Origin: Gammaproteobacteria bacterium | Lineage (GTDB): Bacteria; Pseudomonadota; Gammaproteobacteria; Steroidobacterales; GCA-2729495 | Reading direction: 5' to 3' | NCBI GenBank assembly: GCA_030426355.1 | Contig: JAUHYQ010000005.1 | Span: 62,001-126,000, forward strand | Length of the DNA stretch: 64,000 nt | Shown here: positions 35,106-44,589 of the stretch, piece by piece | How the letters are laid out: the number at the start of each line of letters is the position of its first letter | Position numbering within the stretch: position 1 is the stretch's first letter | Notes under the pieces: generated by a model | What the model was told of the DNA's origin: nothing | Databases searched by the model: none | What the model saw: the letters and a program-made list of their open reading frames with translations, nothing else | Translations under genes and position numbers: made by a program

Positions 35106-36251
35106 ATGGACAGGAATGCACCGCTCTCTATCGCCACCGCTGTAATTGTCAGTGTGGTAGGCGTGTTTGGACTGATGACCATGCCCATGGGTATCGGCGT
35201 TTATGTGGATACGCTGGGCTTCACGTTGGAGCAAGGCAATCAGATTGTGATCGCAGAAGTAGCGGGTGGCGCACTTGCGTCTATTCTAGCCATGTTCTGG
35301 ATTAACAAGGTGAACTGGCGCTATGCAATTCTGTTTGCGCTTGTTTGCGTGATTGTTGGTAATGTACTGACGGTGTCGCAGACGGACGTTGGTGTAATTA
35401 CAGCGATGCGCTTTGCTGTTGGCATTCTGGGACAGGGCACCGCTTTTGCAATTGGCATATCCATCATCGGCAGTACGTCCAATCATGATCGCAATTTTGG
35501 CCTTGTGATTGCAGCGCAAGTTGCATTCGGTGTCGTCACGCTGGCGACACTGCGCCCGTTGGTCGATAACTTTGAGTCCATAGGCGGTATGTACCTGCCC
35601 CTTGCTGCGCTGGGCGTGGTTGCGCTGCTATTTATTAAATTTGTTCCCGAGGGGCCAGCGAAGGCAGAGCATCTTACGAGCGATCAGGTTAGCCAGTCTC
35701 TAAAACTGCCTATTACCGGATTGGTGGCATTGTTGATTTGGTGCTGCGGCCTGGGGGCGATCTGGGCTTTCGTCGAGCGCATCGGCGTTGCCGGAGGGCT
35801 CGATTCAGTGCTCGCGCTCCGTTCATTGTCAGTCAGCACAGCTCTTGCCATTGTTGGGGCGCTGGCTGCAGCGGCATTGGCGGCCAAAGGGGTCGGGCGC
35901 TTTCTACCGGTCACGATAGCGCTGCTGGTGCAGATGATTTTCGCCTGGCTGCTTCAGGGCGAAATCACGTTTATTGAGCTGGTCATTAAGGCATCAATAT
36001 TCCAGGTGTTCTGGAACATGACCGGGCCGTTCATGATGGGCGCTATTTCGGCATCAGACACCGGCGGCAAAGTTGCCGTATTGATTCCGGCAGCCCAGAC
36101 CAGCGGCTTTTTCATTGGCCCGACCATTGCCGGCCAGTTTATGGCAGACGCAGGCCTGAGCGCAGCCAACTGGACAGCAGTGGTGTGTTGCGGGGTCGCA
36201 CTGCTGATTTTTATTCCACTATCGGCGCGCCTCAAAGCCGCCGGGCTTTGA
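35106..36251 (+). CDS. MFS transporter of unknown substrate
   Basis: A 381-residue membrane protein with about eleven or twelve hydrophobic segments. AMRFAVGILGQGTAFAIG and GPFMMGAISASDTGGK match MFS pore helices, but the classic GxLaDrxGrr loop is absent, so it is a divergent member. The ATG at 35106 has AAGGGGG upstream. The last 12 bases of the gap to the convergent apbE gene hold no visible terminator. Substrate unknown. Confidence 0.8.
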   Translation: MDRNAPLSIATAVIVSVVGVFGLMTMPMGIGVYVDTLGFTLEQGNQIVIAEVAGGALASILAMFWINKVNWRYAILFALVCVIVGNVLTVSQTDVGVITAMRFAVGILGQGTAFAIGISIIGSTSNHDRNFGLVIAAQVAFGVVTLATLRPLVDNFESIGGMYLPLAALGVVALLFIKFVPEGPAKAEHLTSDQVSQSLKLPITGLVALLIWCCGLGAIWAFVERIGVAGGLDSVLALRSLSVSTALAIVGALAAAALAAKGVGRFLPVTIALLVQMIFAWLLQGEITFIELVIKASIFQVFWNMTGPFMMGAISASDTGGKVAVLIPAAQTSGFFIGPTIAGQFMADAGLSAANWTAVVCCGVALLIFIPLSARLKAAGL

Positions 36252-36262
36252 CAACGGGCTTG

Positions 36263-37282
36263 CTAGCGCAACAGGTAGCTTGAGAACGCCTCGGTGCGGT
36301 GTGCAATGAATTGCGCGCCGTCACGCTCGATAAAAACGGCTGCCATGCCCTGCTGTGTGGCCAGTGCCATGCCGCGCTCAAGCCCGAGGACTAACAGGGC
36401 CGTCGCCAGTGCATCGGCCTGTGCGGTATTCGGTGCGATCACGCTGACCGCTGCGAGCTGACTGTTCACCGGCCTGCCGCTTGCAGGGTCTATCGCGTGC
36501 GAGTAACGCACTCCGTTGTGCTCAAAAAAATTGCGATAGTCCCCCGAGGTGGCCACCGCATTGTTTCCCGGTTGCACGATGAATTCTATGCCTCGCGTTA
36601 CAGCAGGCGGTTCAATCGCGATTCGCCAGTTTTGACCATCGGGACGCGCACCGGCAGCGCGCAACTCTCCGCCTATTTCGATCAGAAAGTTGGAGAAGCC
36701 GGCGTTTTCCAGCAGGTATGCAAGCTGGTCGACGGCATAGCCTTTGGCGATCGCCGACATGTCGAGCGTCAGTGCCGGGTTTGTCTTTTGCAGCGCGGGC
36801 GGTGAATGGCGGACGTTCATTTGCCGATAATCAATGGCAGTTCTGGCCAGTTGCAAGGACGTATCATCGGGCGGCTGGGCGTACTTATGATCCAAATCTT
36901 GCGGGCCGAAGCCCCATAAGTTGACCGCCGGCGCTACCGTAATATCAAACGCACCCTCGCTGAGCCGACTTATTTCCAGTGCCATTTGCGCAACGGCCAC
37001 GAGTTCTGTCGAGGCCGGGAACCAGGCTGTTGTCGAGTGCCGGTTAAAACGGCTGAGTTCGGAATCATCCTGATAATGAGAAAAGCGATGCTCCAGTGCC
37101 TGCAGCCGCGTTTCAATTGCGCGCGCCATGTCCTGTTCGCATTGACCCGTGCAGTTAACTATGCGCACCGTGTAGCTGGTGCCCATGGTGCGGCCAGTGA
37201 GCATGGATTCAGGGGCATGCGGCTGGCATCCTCCCACGAGTGTTGCCACGATGAGCAGGGCGAATTGAAGGGGGCGAGTCAT
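36263..37282 (-). CDS. apbE: FAD:protein FMN transferase (ApbE)
   Basis: ApbE attaches FMN covalently to a threonine of target flavoproteins in the periplasm. The 339-residue protein has a lipobox VGGC, TGRTMGTSY near the N-terminus, IAKGYAVDQ and GGELRAAG (FAD-binding), and ATSGDYRNFF with HAIDPASG late. These are diagnostic. No Rnf or Nqr genes are here, so its substrate is elsewhere or could be another exported flavoprotein in this window. Starts at 37282 (MTRPLQF), not at 37324. Confidence 0.93.
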   Translation of the reverse strand: MTRPLQFALLIVATLVGGCQPHAPESMLTGRTMGTSYTVRIVNCTGQCEQDMARAIETRLQALEHRFSHYQDDSELSRFNRHSTTAWFPASTELVAVAQMALEISRLSEGAFDITVAPAVNLWGFGPQDLDHKYAQPPDDTSLQLARTAIDYRQMNVRHSPPALQKTNPALTLDMSAIAKGYAVDQLAYLLENAGFSNFLIEIGGELRAAGARPDGQNWRIAIEPPAVTRGIEFIVQPGNNAVATSGDYRNFFEHNGVRYSHAIDPASGRPVNSQLAAVSVIAPNTAQADALATALLVLGLERGMALATQQGMAAVFIERDGAQFIAHRTEAFSSYLLR

Positions 37283-37345
37283 GCCGCCATCATAAGAGGC
37301 CGGGTGTTGCGCGAACAGGGGCAATAGAAATCAAGGGGCATAGTT

Positions 37346-38098
37346 ATGAGTGAAATCTACCGGGAAATATCAATCACCACGTTCAGCAATCGCAACAGCG
37401 AGGCGGAAACGCAAGCGCTGCGAGCTTTGTTCAGGTTTGCATCCATAGCCGCATTTGTCATTTTCGCGGGAATGCTGATCCACAATATCAACGCCAGCTG
37501 GCTTGAGCCCACTTATCTTGGTTTTGTTGACAAAGCCCGGGACTACGGGGATATGGCAAAAATCGAGAATGCCATTGAGGCATGCAGCCTGGATGCTTTG
37601 CAGCTGTGTTCATTCAAGTACAGCGGCGTGGCCCATATGGTTAACGGGCTGCTGTTCATGTTCCTTGCGGTCGCCGTACAGGTGCTGTTTCGCTACTCAA
37701 ATCCGTTGCTGGGCCAGCTCGCATTCGTTTCGGGTTTACTGAGTGGATTGGGCTTTTTTGCAACCGGAGTCACTGATATTCCCGGCACGGTTTACGCGTC
37801 GTTGTTGCGAGACCTGAATCCCGAATACAACAGTACAATTTTGTTGATCACGACGATGATTCGCGGCGTGGTGAATATTATTGCCATTACGGGACTGGGT
37901 TTTTTCGCGGCCTTTGTTGGCAGAGCTGCTTTGGTGACGGGGGTGTTTTCCAAGTGGGGCGCACGTTATGGATATGTGTTGCTAATACCGGGCGTTGTCG
38001 GACTCATCAGTCCGATTTTCGGCTTTATGTACATCGCCCTGGTATTGCCCTGGCTGATCTGGCTTGGATTGCAGTTCCGTATGCTGGCGAGAAGCTAG
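37346..38098 (+). CDS. DUF4386-like integral membrane protein
   Basis: A 250-residue membrane protein with about seven hydrophobic segments (about 29-45, 98-115, 124-143, 166-195, 207-230 and others), short polar loops and a hydrophilic first 25 residues. The layout recalls DUF4386 proteins but I cannot confirm the family. AAGGGG precedes the ATG. It is directly coupled to the next gene: the stop TAG is followed immediately by its GTG start. Function unknown. Confidence 0.7.
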   Translation: MSEIYREISITTFSNRNSEAETQALRALFRFASIAAFVIFAGMLIHNINASWLEPTYLGFVDKARDYGDMAKIENAIEACSLDALQLCSFKYSGVAHMVNGLLFMFLAVAVQVLFRYSNPLLGQLAFVSGLLSGLGFFATGVTDIPGTVYASLLRDLNPEYNSTILLITTMIRGVVNIIAITGLGFFAAFVGRAALVTGVFSKWGARYGYVLLIPGVVGLISPIFGFMYIALVLPWLIWLGLQFRMLARS

Positions 38099-39118
38099 GT
38101 GCTGAAAGTTCAGATATTTCTCGAGGCAGGGATCGCGCCGAACCAGGTTGCAGAACTTGGCGCTCTGGCAGAAATTGCCGGTGTGCAAACGCTTTGGGCA
38201 TCGAGCTTTCCGGGGCGCCGCGAACCTCTGCTGTGCCTGTCGTCTCTGGCCGCCCTGAAGCCCGGGCTGCGTATTGGCGCGGTGCCGCTAAGTCCCTATG
38301 AAACCCATCCCCTGAAAATGGCGGAAGCCGTGCTGACATTAAACGAGATGTCAGGCGGAAAAATGTCCGTTACGGTCGGCGGTCTGGGCCATTCTGTTAT
38401 GCGCGCTACCGGCCTGACGCCGTCGCGTCGCGTTTCAGCCGTGCGTGACTGTGTGGAGATCATTCGCGCGGCGGCCAGCGGCAAGTTCAGCAATTACGAG
38501 GGCCAGATTTATTCCTTGTTGAATTATCAGGCCGAATGGCTGCAGGAGGCGCCGCCGCTTTTGTACGTGGGCGCAAACGGCCCGCAGATGTTGCGCATGG
38601 CGGGTGCAGTTGCTGACGGCGTCATGCTGAGTGACGTGCCCTTGTCCCGCATGGCGGAGGTGCGTGATCATATGAGCTCGGGGCGCCAACAGGGCGCCCT
38701 GAGTACAGTGCCGTTAAAGGTCGCCAACTTTTTTGCCTGGCATATTAAAGACGACAAGGCTGCAGCCGAGGCTGAAGCGCGCATGGAGATGATTTGGCGT
38801 GGACTTCTGCAGCCCTGGCATACGGCACCGTTTCTGGGCGAAGAAGACGCGGCCTTTATCGATTCAAAGCGTGATGCGTTCCTGCAAGCTTTCCTGCAAC
38901 GCACGCCGCATATTGAGGGCGTGCCCGAGCATTTAATTCAGTCGCTGGTCGACAACCTGACTTTTACCGGCGGGCCTGACGATATTGATCGAGTCGCTAC
39001 AGACCTCAACAATTTTGCCGCAGCAGGCCTCGACGAAGTGACGCTGAAGATACACGGGGACGCGGCGCAGGCTATCCGCCTGATAGGCGAACGCCTGGTG
39101 CCGGCCCTTGCGTCCTAA
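38099..39118 (+). CDS. Luciferase-like (LLM) flavin-dependent oxidoreductase
   Basis: A 339-residue protein of the bacterial luciferase-like monooxygenase family. Features are an early TLWASSFPGRREPLL, LRIGAVPLSPYETHPLKMAE (beta strand with the conserved H), SGGKMSVTVGGLG (the family S-x-GR-x-x-hGxG position) and late RVATDLNNFAAAGLDEVTLK. This kind uses FMN or F420; there is no way to tell from sequence here. The GTG start abuts the previous stop. Substrate unknown. Confidence 0.85.
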   Translation: MLKVQIFLEAGIAPNQVAELGALAEIAGVQTLWASSFPGRREPLLCLSSLAALKPGLRIGAVPLSPYETHPLKMAEAVLTLNEMSGGKMSVTVGGLGHSVMRATGLTPSRRVSAVRDCVEIIRAAASGKFSNYEGQIYSLLNYQAEWLQEAPPLLYVGANGPQMLRMAGAVADGVMLSDVPLSRMAEVRDHMSSGRQQGALSTVPLKVANFFAWHIKDDKAAAEAEARMEMIWRGLLQPWHTAPFLGEEDAAFIDSKRDAFLQAFLQRTPHIEGVPEHLIQSLVDNLTFTGGPDDIDRVATDLNNFAAAGLDEVTLKIHGDAAQAIRLIGERLVPALAS

Positions 39119-39155
39119 CGAACACGGTTGCGCGGGTGAATCGACGATACGCGTT

Positions 39156-39605
39156 TCAGGTCTTGGCGCGTACTGACAAAACCGGGCAAGTTGAGTGCCG
39201 CAACACGTCTTCGGTGGTGCTGCCTAACATCAGATGTTTCACGCCCGAGTAACCCCGCGTGGCCATGACAATCAAGCCCGCGCCGATTTCGTTAGCATAG
39301 TTAATAACTTCACTTGCCGCGTGACCCACAACAACCTTGGTTTTGAAGCCATGTGGCGCATTGGCCAGATACTCCTCGCCAAAGCGCTGCATGCGGGTTT
39401 TAGCACTCTCCATTAACTCCCCGGATGTGGGGATTGCCACGGATCCCATTTCCAGCGAGCTGTAGATTTGAGGCTCTTCAACCACGTACAGACAGTGCAG
39501 TTCCGCACCGTACTTTTCGGCCAGATCCATGGCTAAGGGCAAGGCTGCAACTGACATGTCAGAAAAGTCAGTCGGTACAAGAACGGTATTGATGTCGTTC
39601 GTCAT
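39156..39605 (-). CDS. Universal stress protein UspA family
   Basis: A 149-residue UspA-like protein. VLVPTDFSD at the N-terminus, GAGLIVMATRG and LMLGSTTEDVLRHSTCPVLSV (G-x-x-G-x9-G(S/T) nucleotide site) are typical and suggest ATP binding. The second ATG (39605) has the better spacing from AGGGAG; one at 39611 is possible. It may be a stress effector; no partner is nearby. Confidence 0.93.
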   Translation of the reverse strand: MTNDINTVLVPTDFSDMSVAALPLAMDLAEKYGAELHCLYVVEEPQIYSSLEMGSVAIPTSGELMESAKTRMQRFGEEYLANAPHGFKTKVVVGHAASEVINYANEIGAGLIVMATRGYSGVKHLMLGSTTEDVLRHSTCPVLSVRAKT

Positions 39606-39721
39606 GGTCATTTCTCCCTGCTTATCTTCGGTTATTATCATTGTCCACCGCAGTGTGCGGTGGTTGGATGCTGGAATCTACCTATAGCCGCAAAATGGCG
39701 CACGAATCAGGGGCAAACCGA

Positions 39722-40519
39722 ATGAACGTAGTGATCACAGGAAGTACCAAGGGCATCGGTTTGGGGCTGGCCCGCGAGTTTTTGCGCTGCGGCCATGATG
39801 TCATGGTGTCGAGCCGCACGCCTCAGGCAGTTGACGAGGTTGTATCGACTTTGCGCGAAGATTGGCCCGACCGGAACATTGCCGGGCGCGTCTGCGATGT
39901 GGCTGATTACGGCCAGGTGCAAAATTTGTGGGATCGTGCCGCAGAAATTCTGGGGTCGGTCGATATATGGGTCAACAATGCTGGTGTAGAAACCGGCGCC
40001 GATCTGTTTTACCGTCAAGCGCGCGAAACTATCGCCGCGACTATTAACACCAACCTGACCGGGCTGATGTATTGCAACCAGATTGCCATCAATGGAATGT
40101 ATAAGCAGGGCGGTGGAAAAATTTTCAATATGGAAGGGTTTGGCAGTAACGGCATGATTCGTCCCGGTGTTTCGGTCTATGCAACCACCAAGTGTGCCGT
40201 GCGATACCTGACGAAGGCGTTGGCAGCCGAGCTAAAGGGATCGCCGGTGAAGGTTTGTTATCTGAGCCCGGGTATTGTGATAACGGATCTGCTGGTGCCG
40301 CCCCCTGAAAAGCGAGGTGCGCGTTGGGAACAATCCAAAAAAATACTCAATCTGCTGGCCGATACCGTTGAAACCGTGACCCCTTTCCTCGTTCAGGGCA
40401 TGTTGCAGGTTAAAGAGGGCGGTGAGGCTGTCCGCTGGCTGACGCCGAAGAAAATTATCACGCGCAAGCTGAAATCCTATTTCCGCAAACGTGACGTGTT
40501 TACGCCGCTTGGCTATTGA
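39722..40519 (+). CDS. SDR-family oxidoreductase (NYC1/NOL-like pattern)
   Basis: A 265-residue cytosolic short-chain dehydrogenase. It has TGSTKGIG (nucleotide motif), WVNNAGVE, an NMEGFGS stretch where most SDRs have a catalytic serine-containing strand, and VYATTKCAVRYLTKALAAEL with YxxxK. The NMEGxGS pattern recalls chlorophyllide b reductases, although this organism need not make chlorophyll. Start at 39722 (MNVVITG) avoids an unlikely N-terminal extension. Divergent from the stress-protein gene. Substrate unknown. Confidence 0.87.
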   Translation: MNVVITGSTKGIGLGLAREFLRCGHDVMVSSRTPQAVDEVVSTLREDWPDRNIAGRVCDVADYGQVQNLWDRAAEILGSVDIWVNNAGVETGADLFYRQARETIAATINTNLTGLMYCNQIAINGMYKQGGGKIFNMEGFGSNGMIRPGVSVYATTKCAVRYLTKALAAELKGSPVKVCYLSPGIVITDLLVPPPEKRGARWEQSKKILNLLADTVETVTPFLVQGMLQVKEGGEAVRWLTPKKIITRKLKSYFRKRDVFTPLGY

Positions 40520-40727
40520 TGCCAGCAGTGCACGCCGCCTGGCGTAGCGGCAGCGCAACACCGGCGTTCAGGCCCGCTGAGTACAAGCGTTTCGAGGTGT
40601 GACTTGTGTTCTTTCTAAGGCGGCGCAAATGGGGCAAACTGATCACCGTTGTAGTCGTGACTCACGGTCGTCGCTGACGGGCCGGAGCAATCGGGTGGTT
40701 GCTCGTCAATAGGGTTGATGGTGCGCG

Positions 40728-42644
40728 TTGAAAAAACGGATAAATCGCTATTCCGCTGAAGAGTCTTTGGTCCTGCCAAACGGGATGTTTTTGCTCGCGT
40801 GCGCGGCTCTTATCGTGGCTATGTTCTGGGATAACGCCACCGGTGCCTTGGTGTTGTGGTCACCCACTGCCGATTACTGGGCGGATGTGGCGGTGCTGCG
40901 CGAGTGGCTGCAAAACGGGGCACCGCTTTCCAACCCCCTTGTGAATGACTCCGGACTGAGCGCCCGGTTCGTGCCGCATTTGCTGGCCTTATCCGTCATT
41001 GGAAAACTTCTCGGGATGGATGCCATCCAATTGATGGTGGTCGGCGGTGTCGTCAACGTTGTGCTGATTGCTATTGGCTTGCGTTTATTTCTTTCCTATT
41101 ACTTTCGGCAGGCATGGGCGCCTTTTTTGGGCGTGCTGGTGTTGTTTACTTTTTGGGGTGTGGCGGGTATCGGGCCGGGGAACGGGCCGGGCATATTCCA
41201 GCTGCGCAACTTTCTGCATATTGCTGCCGGCCCCTCAAGTTTTGCGTTCGGGATTAGTCTCATCGGTTTTTGGGTAACCATGCGGCTGCTGCGCAGTGGA
41301 ACCGTATTGCCAATATGGGCGCTGTCACTGGTGACGTTGCAGGCGCTGGTTTTCGTCAGCCATCCATTGACAGGTTTATTTTGTGCATCCGGTTGCCTGT
41401 TGCTGGTGTTCACCGAATTTTCGACATCAGTTGTCACGCAACTCGCTGCAATAGTGGCGGTTTTAGTTGGCCTGGCAGTGGCCGAGTTATGGCCGTTCTT
41501 TTCGGTGTGGAAACTGACACTGGGTCTATACGGCATTGAAACGGCTGATTGGGTGTCGGCTGCGTTGTTTAATGCTCCACTGGAAGGCATTGCAACTCGA
41601 GCCTGGGGCGACGCGCTCTACGATCCAAGCACGGTCGTTGCTGTGTTGGGATTAAGTTTGTTAGGCGTGCCGGTGGTATTAAGGCTGATGCAGCGTGGCG
41701 AGCAGCCGTTCGTTGTTTATGGCGTGCTGCTCATGTTGGTGCCGTATCTGCTGAATACGGTCTTTACAATACCGTTGGCGCACCGGTTCTTATTGTTTGG
41801 AGTTTTCTATCTGCAACTGGCCTTGGTCTGGGGTTGGTTGCGGCTGATCAGCGCATGGAGCGAGATTCCGCGGCCGCCACTGGCAACGCCAATATTGCTG
41901 TTAAGCGTTCTGGTCGGCATTTTTGCCGCAACCACAAATGTGTGGCTGGTGTTTCAGGAAAAAGCCGGCCATGTCATTTCCGGTCAGACGCTGAATTTGG
42001 TTGATAGCCGCAGCGTATTGCCCGACGGTATTAATGTGCCGGATTTATATGGCGATCTGCTACAGCCCGTCGCCGAAGATGGTGTCGTGCTCGCCACACC
42101 TGCGACGGGTTGGCCCGTGCCGGCCTTCAAAGGGCGTGTGGTCGCCTTGCTGAACCACAATCCATTGTTGCCGGACGGCATGGAACGCGCGCAAGCATCA
42201 GATGCCTTTTTTTATCAGGCCGTTGACGACGTAGAGCGGATAGCCATTATCCAGCGCTATAAGGTAAGCAATGTTCTTGTTTACCTTGACGACCCGGGAT
42301 TGCATGCGGATTTAATACCGTGGCTTAGCAGCTACAGTCGCCTGGTGGCTAGCCGCGGTGCTTATCGAATGTATGAATTGGCCACGGCTTTGCAACGTGT
42401 GCAGTTGCCGCAGCCCCCGGCAGAGGAGGCTGACAGGCGTGAAGTTCCGGACGCTGCGTCAGCCGTTGCCAGTGGTCGTCCGGAACCCGATGGTCGAGTG
42501 ACCGAGCCGCGCGATTCAGCACTCCCTGTTATTTCAGAGCCCGCCCCCGACGATGCTTCGCAGGCGCCGGATGGCGAAGCGCCGCGCAGTTTCGGCGCGC
42601 CAATCGCCCCGCCGGTGCTTGACCCGGAGCGTCACGGCGGCTGA
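40728..42644 (+). CDS. Large polytopic membrane protein (GT-C glycosyltransferase-like)
   Basis: A 638-residue protein with about ten to twelve hydrophobic segments between residues 20 and 415, then a soluble part (about 430-570) and a Pro/Glu/Ala-rich tail (570-638). The first loop contains ADYWADVAVLREWLQNGAPL, which has the acidic residue pattern of GT-C transferases (Dol-P-Man type). I cannot confirm that family. Start TTG at 40728 is uncertain; an ATG at 40785 would shorten it by 19. About 208 bases upstream are gene-free with no feature that I can name. Confidence 0.65.
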   Translation: MKKRINRYSAEESLVLPNGMFLLACAALIVAMFWDNATGALVLWSPTADYWADVAVLREWLQNGAPLSNPLVNDSGLSARFVPHLLALSVIGKLLGMDAIQLMVVGGVVNVVLIAIGLRLFLSYYFRQAWAPFLGVLVLFTFWGVAGIGPGNGPGIFQLRNFLHIAAGPSSFAFGISLIGFWVTMRLLRSGTVLPIWALSLVTLQALVFVSHPLTGLFCASGCLLLVFTEFSTSVVTQLAAIVAVLVGLAVAELWPFFSVWKLTLGLYGIETADWVSAALFNAPLEGIATRAWGDALYDPSTVVAVLGLSLLGVPVVLRLMQRGEQPFVVYGVLLMLVPYLLNTVFTIPLAHRFLLFGVFYLQLALVWGWLRLISAWSEIPRPPLATPILLLSVLVGIFAATTNVWLVFQEKAGHVISGQTLNLVDSRSVLPDGINVPDLYGDLLQPVAEDGVVLATPATGWPVPAFKGRVVALLNHNPLLPDGMERAQASDAFFYQAVDDVERIAIIQRYKVSNVLVYLDDPGLHADLIPWLSSYSRLVASRGAYRMYELATALQRVQLPQPPAEEADRREVPDAASAVASGRPEPDGRVTEPRDSALPVISEPAPDDASQAPDGEAPRSFGAPIAPPVLDPERHGG

Positions 42645-42658
42645 ATCTCTTACAGTGC

Positions 42659-43915
42659 TTAGCCCAGAGCCAGTGCGATGGCGGCCGTGAGTTTGCTAAG
42701 GTCGTTGCTGCTGATCAGGTAGGGCGGCATCAGGTAAACCATCTTTCCGAAAGGCCGGATCCAAACGCCGGCCTCAACAAATCTTTGTTGCACGCGTGCA
42801 ACGTCAACATCGTGATGGACCTCCACCACGCCGATAGCGCCCAAAACCCGAACATCCGCAACTTCCGGATGTCGACGATAGGAAGCCAGTTCATTTTTGA
42901 ACTGAGCTTCGATGTTAGCTACTTGTACTTTCCATGTCCCCGCTGACAGTAATTCCAGGTTTGCATTGGCTATCGCACATGCCAGCGGGTTGCCCATGAA
43001 GGTCGGGCCATGCATCAGCACCCCGGCATTATCGGAGATGCCGTCGCGCACCTTTCTGTTTGTGAGCGTGGCTGCGAGGCTTAGATATCCGCCTGTCAGC
43101 GCTTTGCCGACGCACATGATGTCCGGCGATATGCCGGCATGCTCGCTGGCAAAAAGTCGCCCGCTGCGACCGAAGCCGGTGGCAATCTCATCACAAATCA
43201 ACAGCACGTCATGTTGTTCGCACAACGCCGCCACCGCGCTCAGGTAGTCAGCGGAATAAAACCACATACCGCCTGCCCCCTGCACGATGGGTTCGAGTAT
43301 CACGGCAGCGATCTCGTGCGCATGTTGCTCCAGAAGCTGTGCTATCGATTCGATATCGCTTTCGTTGGCTTGTTCCCCATACCGGCATTGCGGCCGTGGC
43401 GCAAAAAGCTGCGTGCGCAGCGACGCGCCAAACAGCGTGTGCATGCCGTTGACCGGGTCACAGACCGACATCGCGCCGAAAGTATCGCCGTGATAGCCAC
43501 CGCGTATGGTCAGCATGCGGTCCTTCCGGGGATATCCGCGATTGTGCCAGTACTGAATCGCCATCTTCAGGGCAACCTCGACGCTGACCGAACCCGAGTC
43601 GCTAAAAAATACGTAGTCCAGCCCCGACGGGGTCAGTGCAATTAATTTTTCGGCGAGCTCTATCGCGGGCGCATGCGTGAGGCCACCAAACATTACATGC
43701 GCCATGTTTTGCAGCTGGGCATTGGCCGCGGCATTCAGAGCCGGATGGTTGTAGCCGTGTATGGCACACCACCACGATGACATGCCGTCAATAAGTTCAG
43801 TACCGTCAGTCAGCTTGATGCGTACGCCGTCGCAGGAATCAACAGAGTAGGTTGGTAACGGATGCGTGACGGACGTGTAAGGGTGCCACACGTGCTCGCG
43901 ATCAAAGTCGTTCAT
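42659..43915 (-). CDS. bioA: Adenosylmethionine-8-amino-7-oxononanoate aminotransferase
   Basis: BioA transfers an amino group from SAM to KAPA to make DAPA in biotin synthesis. The 418-residue protein has WHPYTS near the start, the DEIATGFGR region (D242), and the PLP lysine in VGKALTGG (K271). [11 protein letters not shown] (48-58) is typical of BioA. It is the last gene of bioF-bioD-bioA; its ATG overlaps the bioD stop (ATGA). No bioB, bioC or bioH is in the window. Confidence 0.96.
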   Translation of the reverse strand: MNDFDREHVWHPYTSVTHPLPTYSVDSCDGVRIKLTDGTELIDGMSSWWCAIHGYNHPALNAAANAQLQNMAHVMFGGLTHAPAIELAEKLIALTPSGLDYVFFSDSGSVSVEVALKMAIQYWHNRGYPRKDRMLTIRGGYHGDTFGAMSVCDPVNGMHTLFGASLRTQLFAPRPQCRYGEQANESDIESIAQLLEQHAHEIAAVILEPIVQGAGGMWFYSADYLSAVAALCEQHDVLLICDEIATGFGRSGRLFASEHAGISPDIMCVGKALTGGYLSLAATLTNRKVRDGISDNAGVLMHGPTFMGNPLACAIANANLELLSAGTWKVQVANIEAQFKNELASYRRHPEVADVRVLGAIGVVEVHHDVDVARVQQRFVEAGVWIRPFGKMVYLMPPYLISSNDLSKLTAAIALALG

Positions 43916-44589
43916 GGCAAGGCGTCAAAGTTCAGGTGCGGAGCGGCGAATACCGCGCCGGGGTTTTCCATCGGCGGAATGACTCCCAGTAGCGGTGCAT
44001 CAAGGCGCGCTTCGAGTGTCGCAATGTTTTCATTCGGCACGGCCATTTCCGGGTCTATGCAGTTGGCGACCCATCCGGCCAGCGTCAGCCGGCTATTACG
44101 GATGGCAGCGGCGGTGAGTAAAGCATGGTTAATACACCCCAATCTCAGTCCGACCACCAATATGACCGGTGTATTGAGCTCAACCGCGATATCAGCGACA
44201 GTTTCTGTTGCGTTTAGCGGCACCAGCCAGCCACCGGCGCCTTCGATAACGGTGAAGTCCGCTCCGGGCAGCAGTGCGGCGCAATGTTTTGCCAGCGCGT
44301 GCGCTTGCAGGTCAACGCCTTCGCGCTCGGCAGCGATGTGCGGTGCCATGGGTTCGCGCAGTGCAATTGGGTTTACTGTCTCGTAGTCGGACTTAAGCGA
44401 TGCGGTGTGCATCAGGTCCCAGGCATCTTCATTAACCTGCCGGCCTTCGCGCAGATAACAACCGGCCGCGACAGGTTTCAGGCCGCGCGATAACAAGCCG
44501 CGGTCGTTGGCCAGTTTGAGGAGTGCGTTGGCGACCACCGTCTTGCCAACGCCTGTGTCTGTGCCGGTAATAAAAAAGACGCGACTCAC
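43912..44589 (-). CDS. bioD: Dethiobiotin synthetase
   Basis: BioD carboxylates DAPA to dethiobiotin with ATP. The 225-residue length fits. The P-loop is GTDTGVGKT (9-17); [10 protein letters not shown] (mid-protein) is the diagnostic substrate segment. The start codon is GTG, overlapping the bioF stop as GTGA, and its own stop overlaps bioA. It is therefore the middle gene of a tightly coupled operon. Confidence 0.96.
   Translation of the reverse strand: MSRVFFITGTDTGVGKTVVANALLKLANDRGLLSRGLKPVAAGCYLREGRQVNEDAWDLMHTASLKSDYETVNPIALREPMAPHIAAEREGVDLQAHALAKHCAALLPGADFTVIEGAGGWLVPLNATETVADIAVELNTPVILVVGLRLGCINHALLTAAAIRNSRLTLAGWVANCIDPEMAVPNENIATLEARLDAPLLGVIPPMENPGAVFAAPHLNFDALP

Noticed and set aside
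40620-40727. Possible second GEMM-like motif (GGGCAAACTG and GGTGGTTGCTC)
   Set aside because: The CGCAAAGCC core and the tetraloop stem are missing, so it does not form the aptamer.
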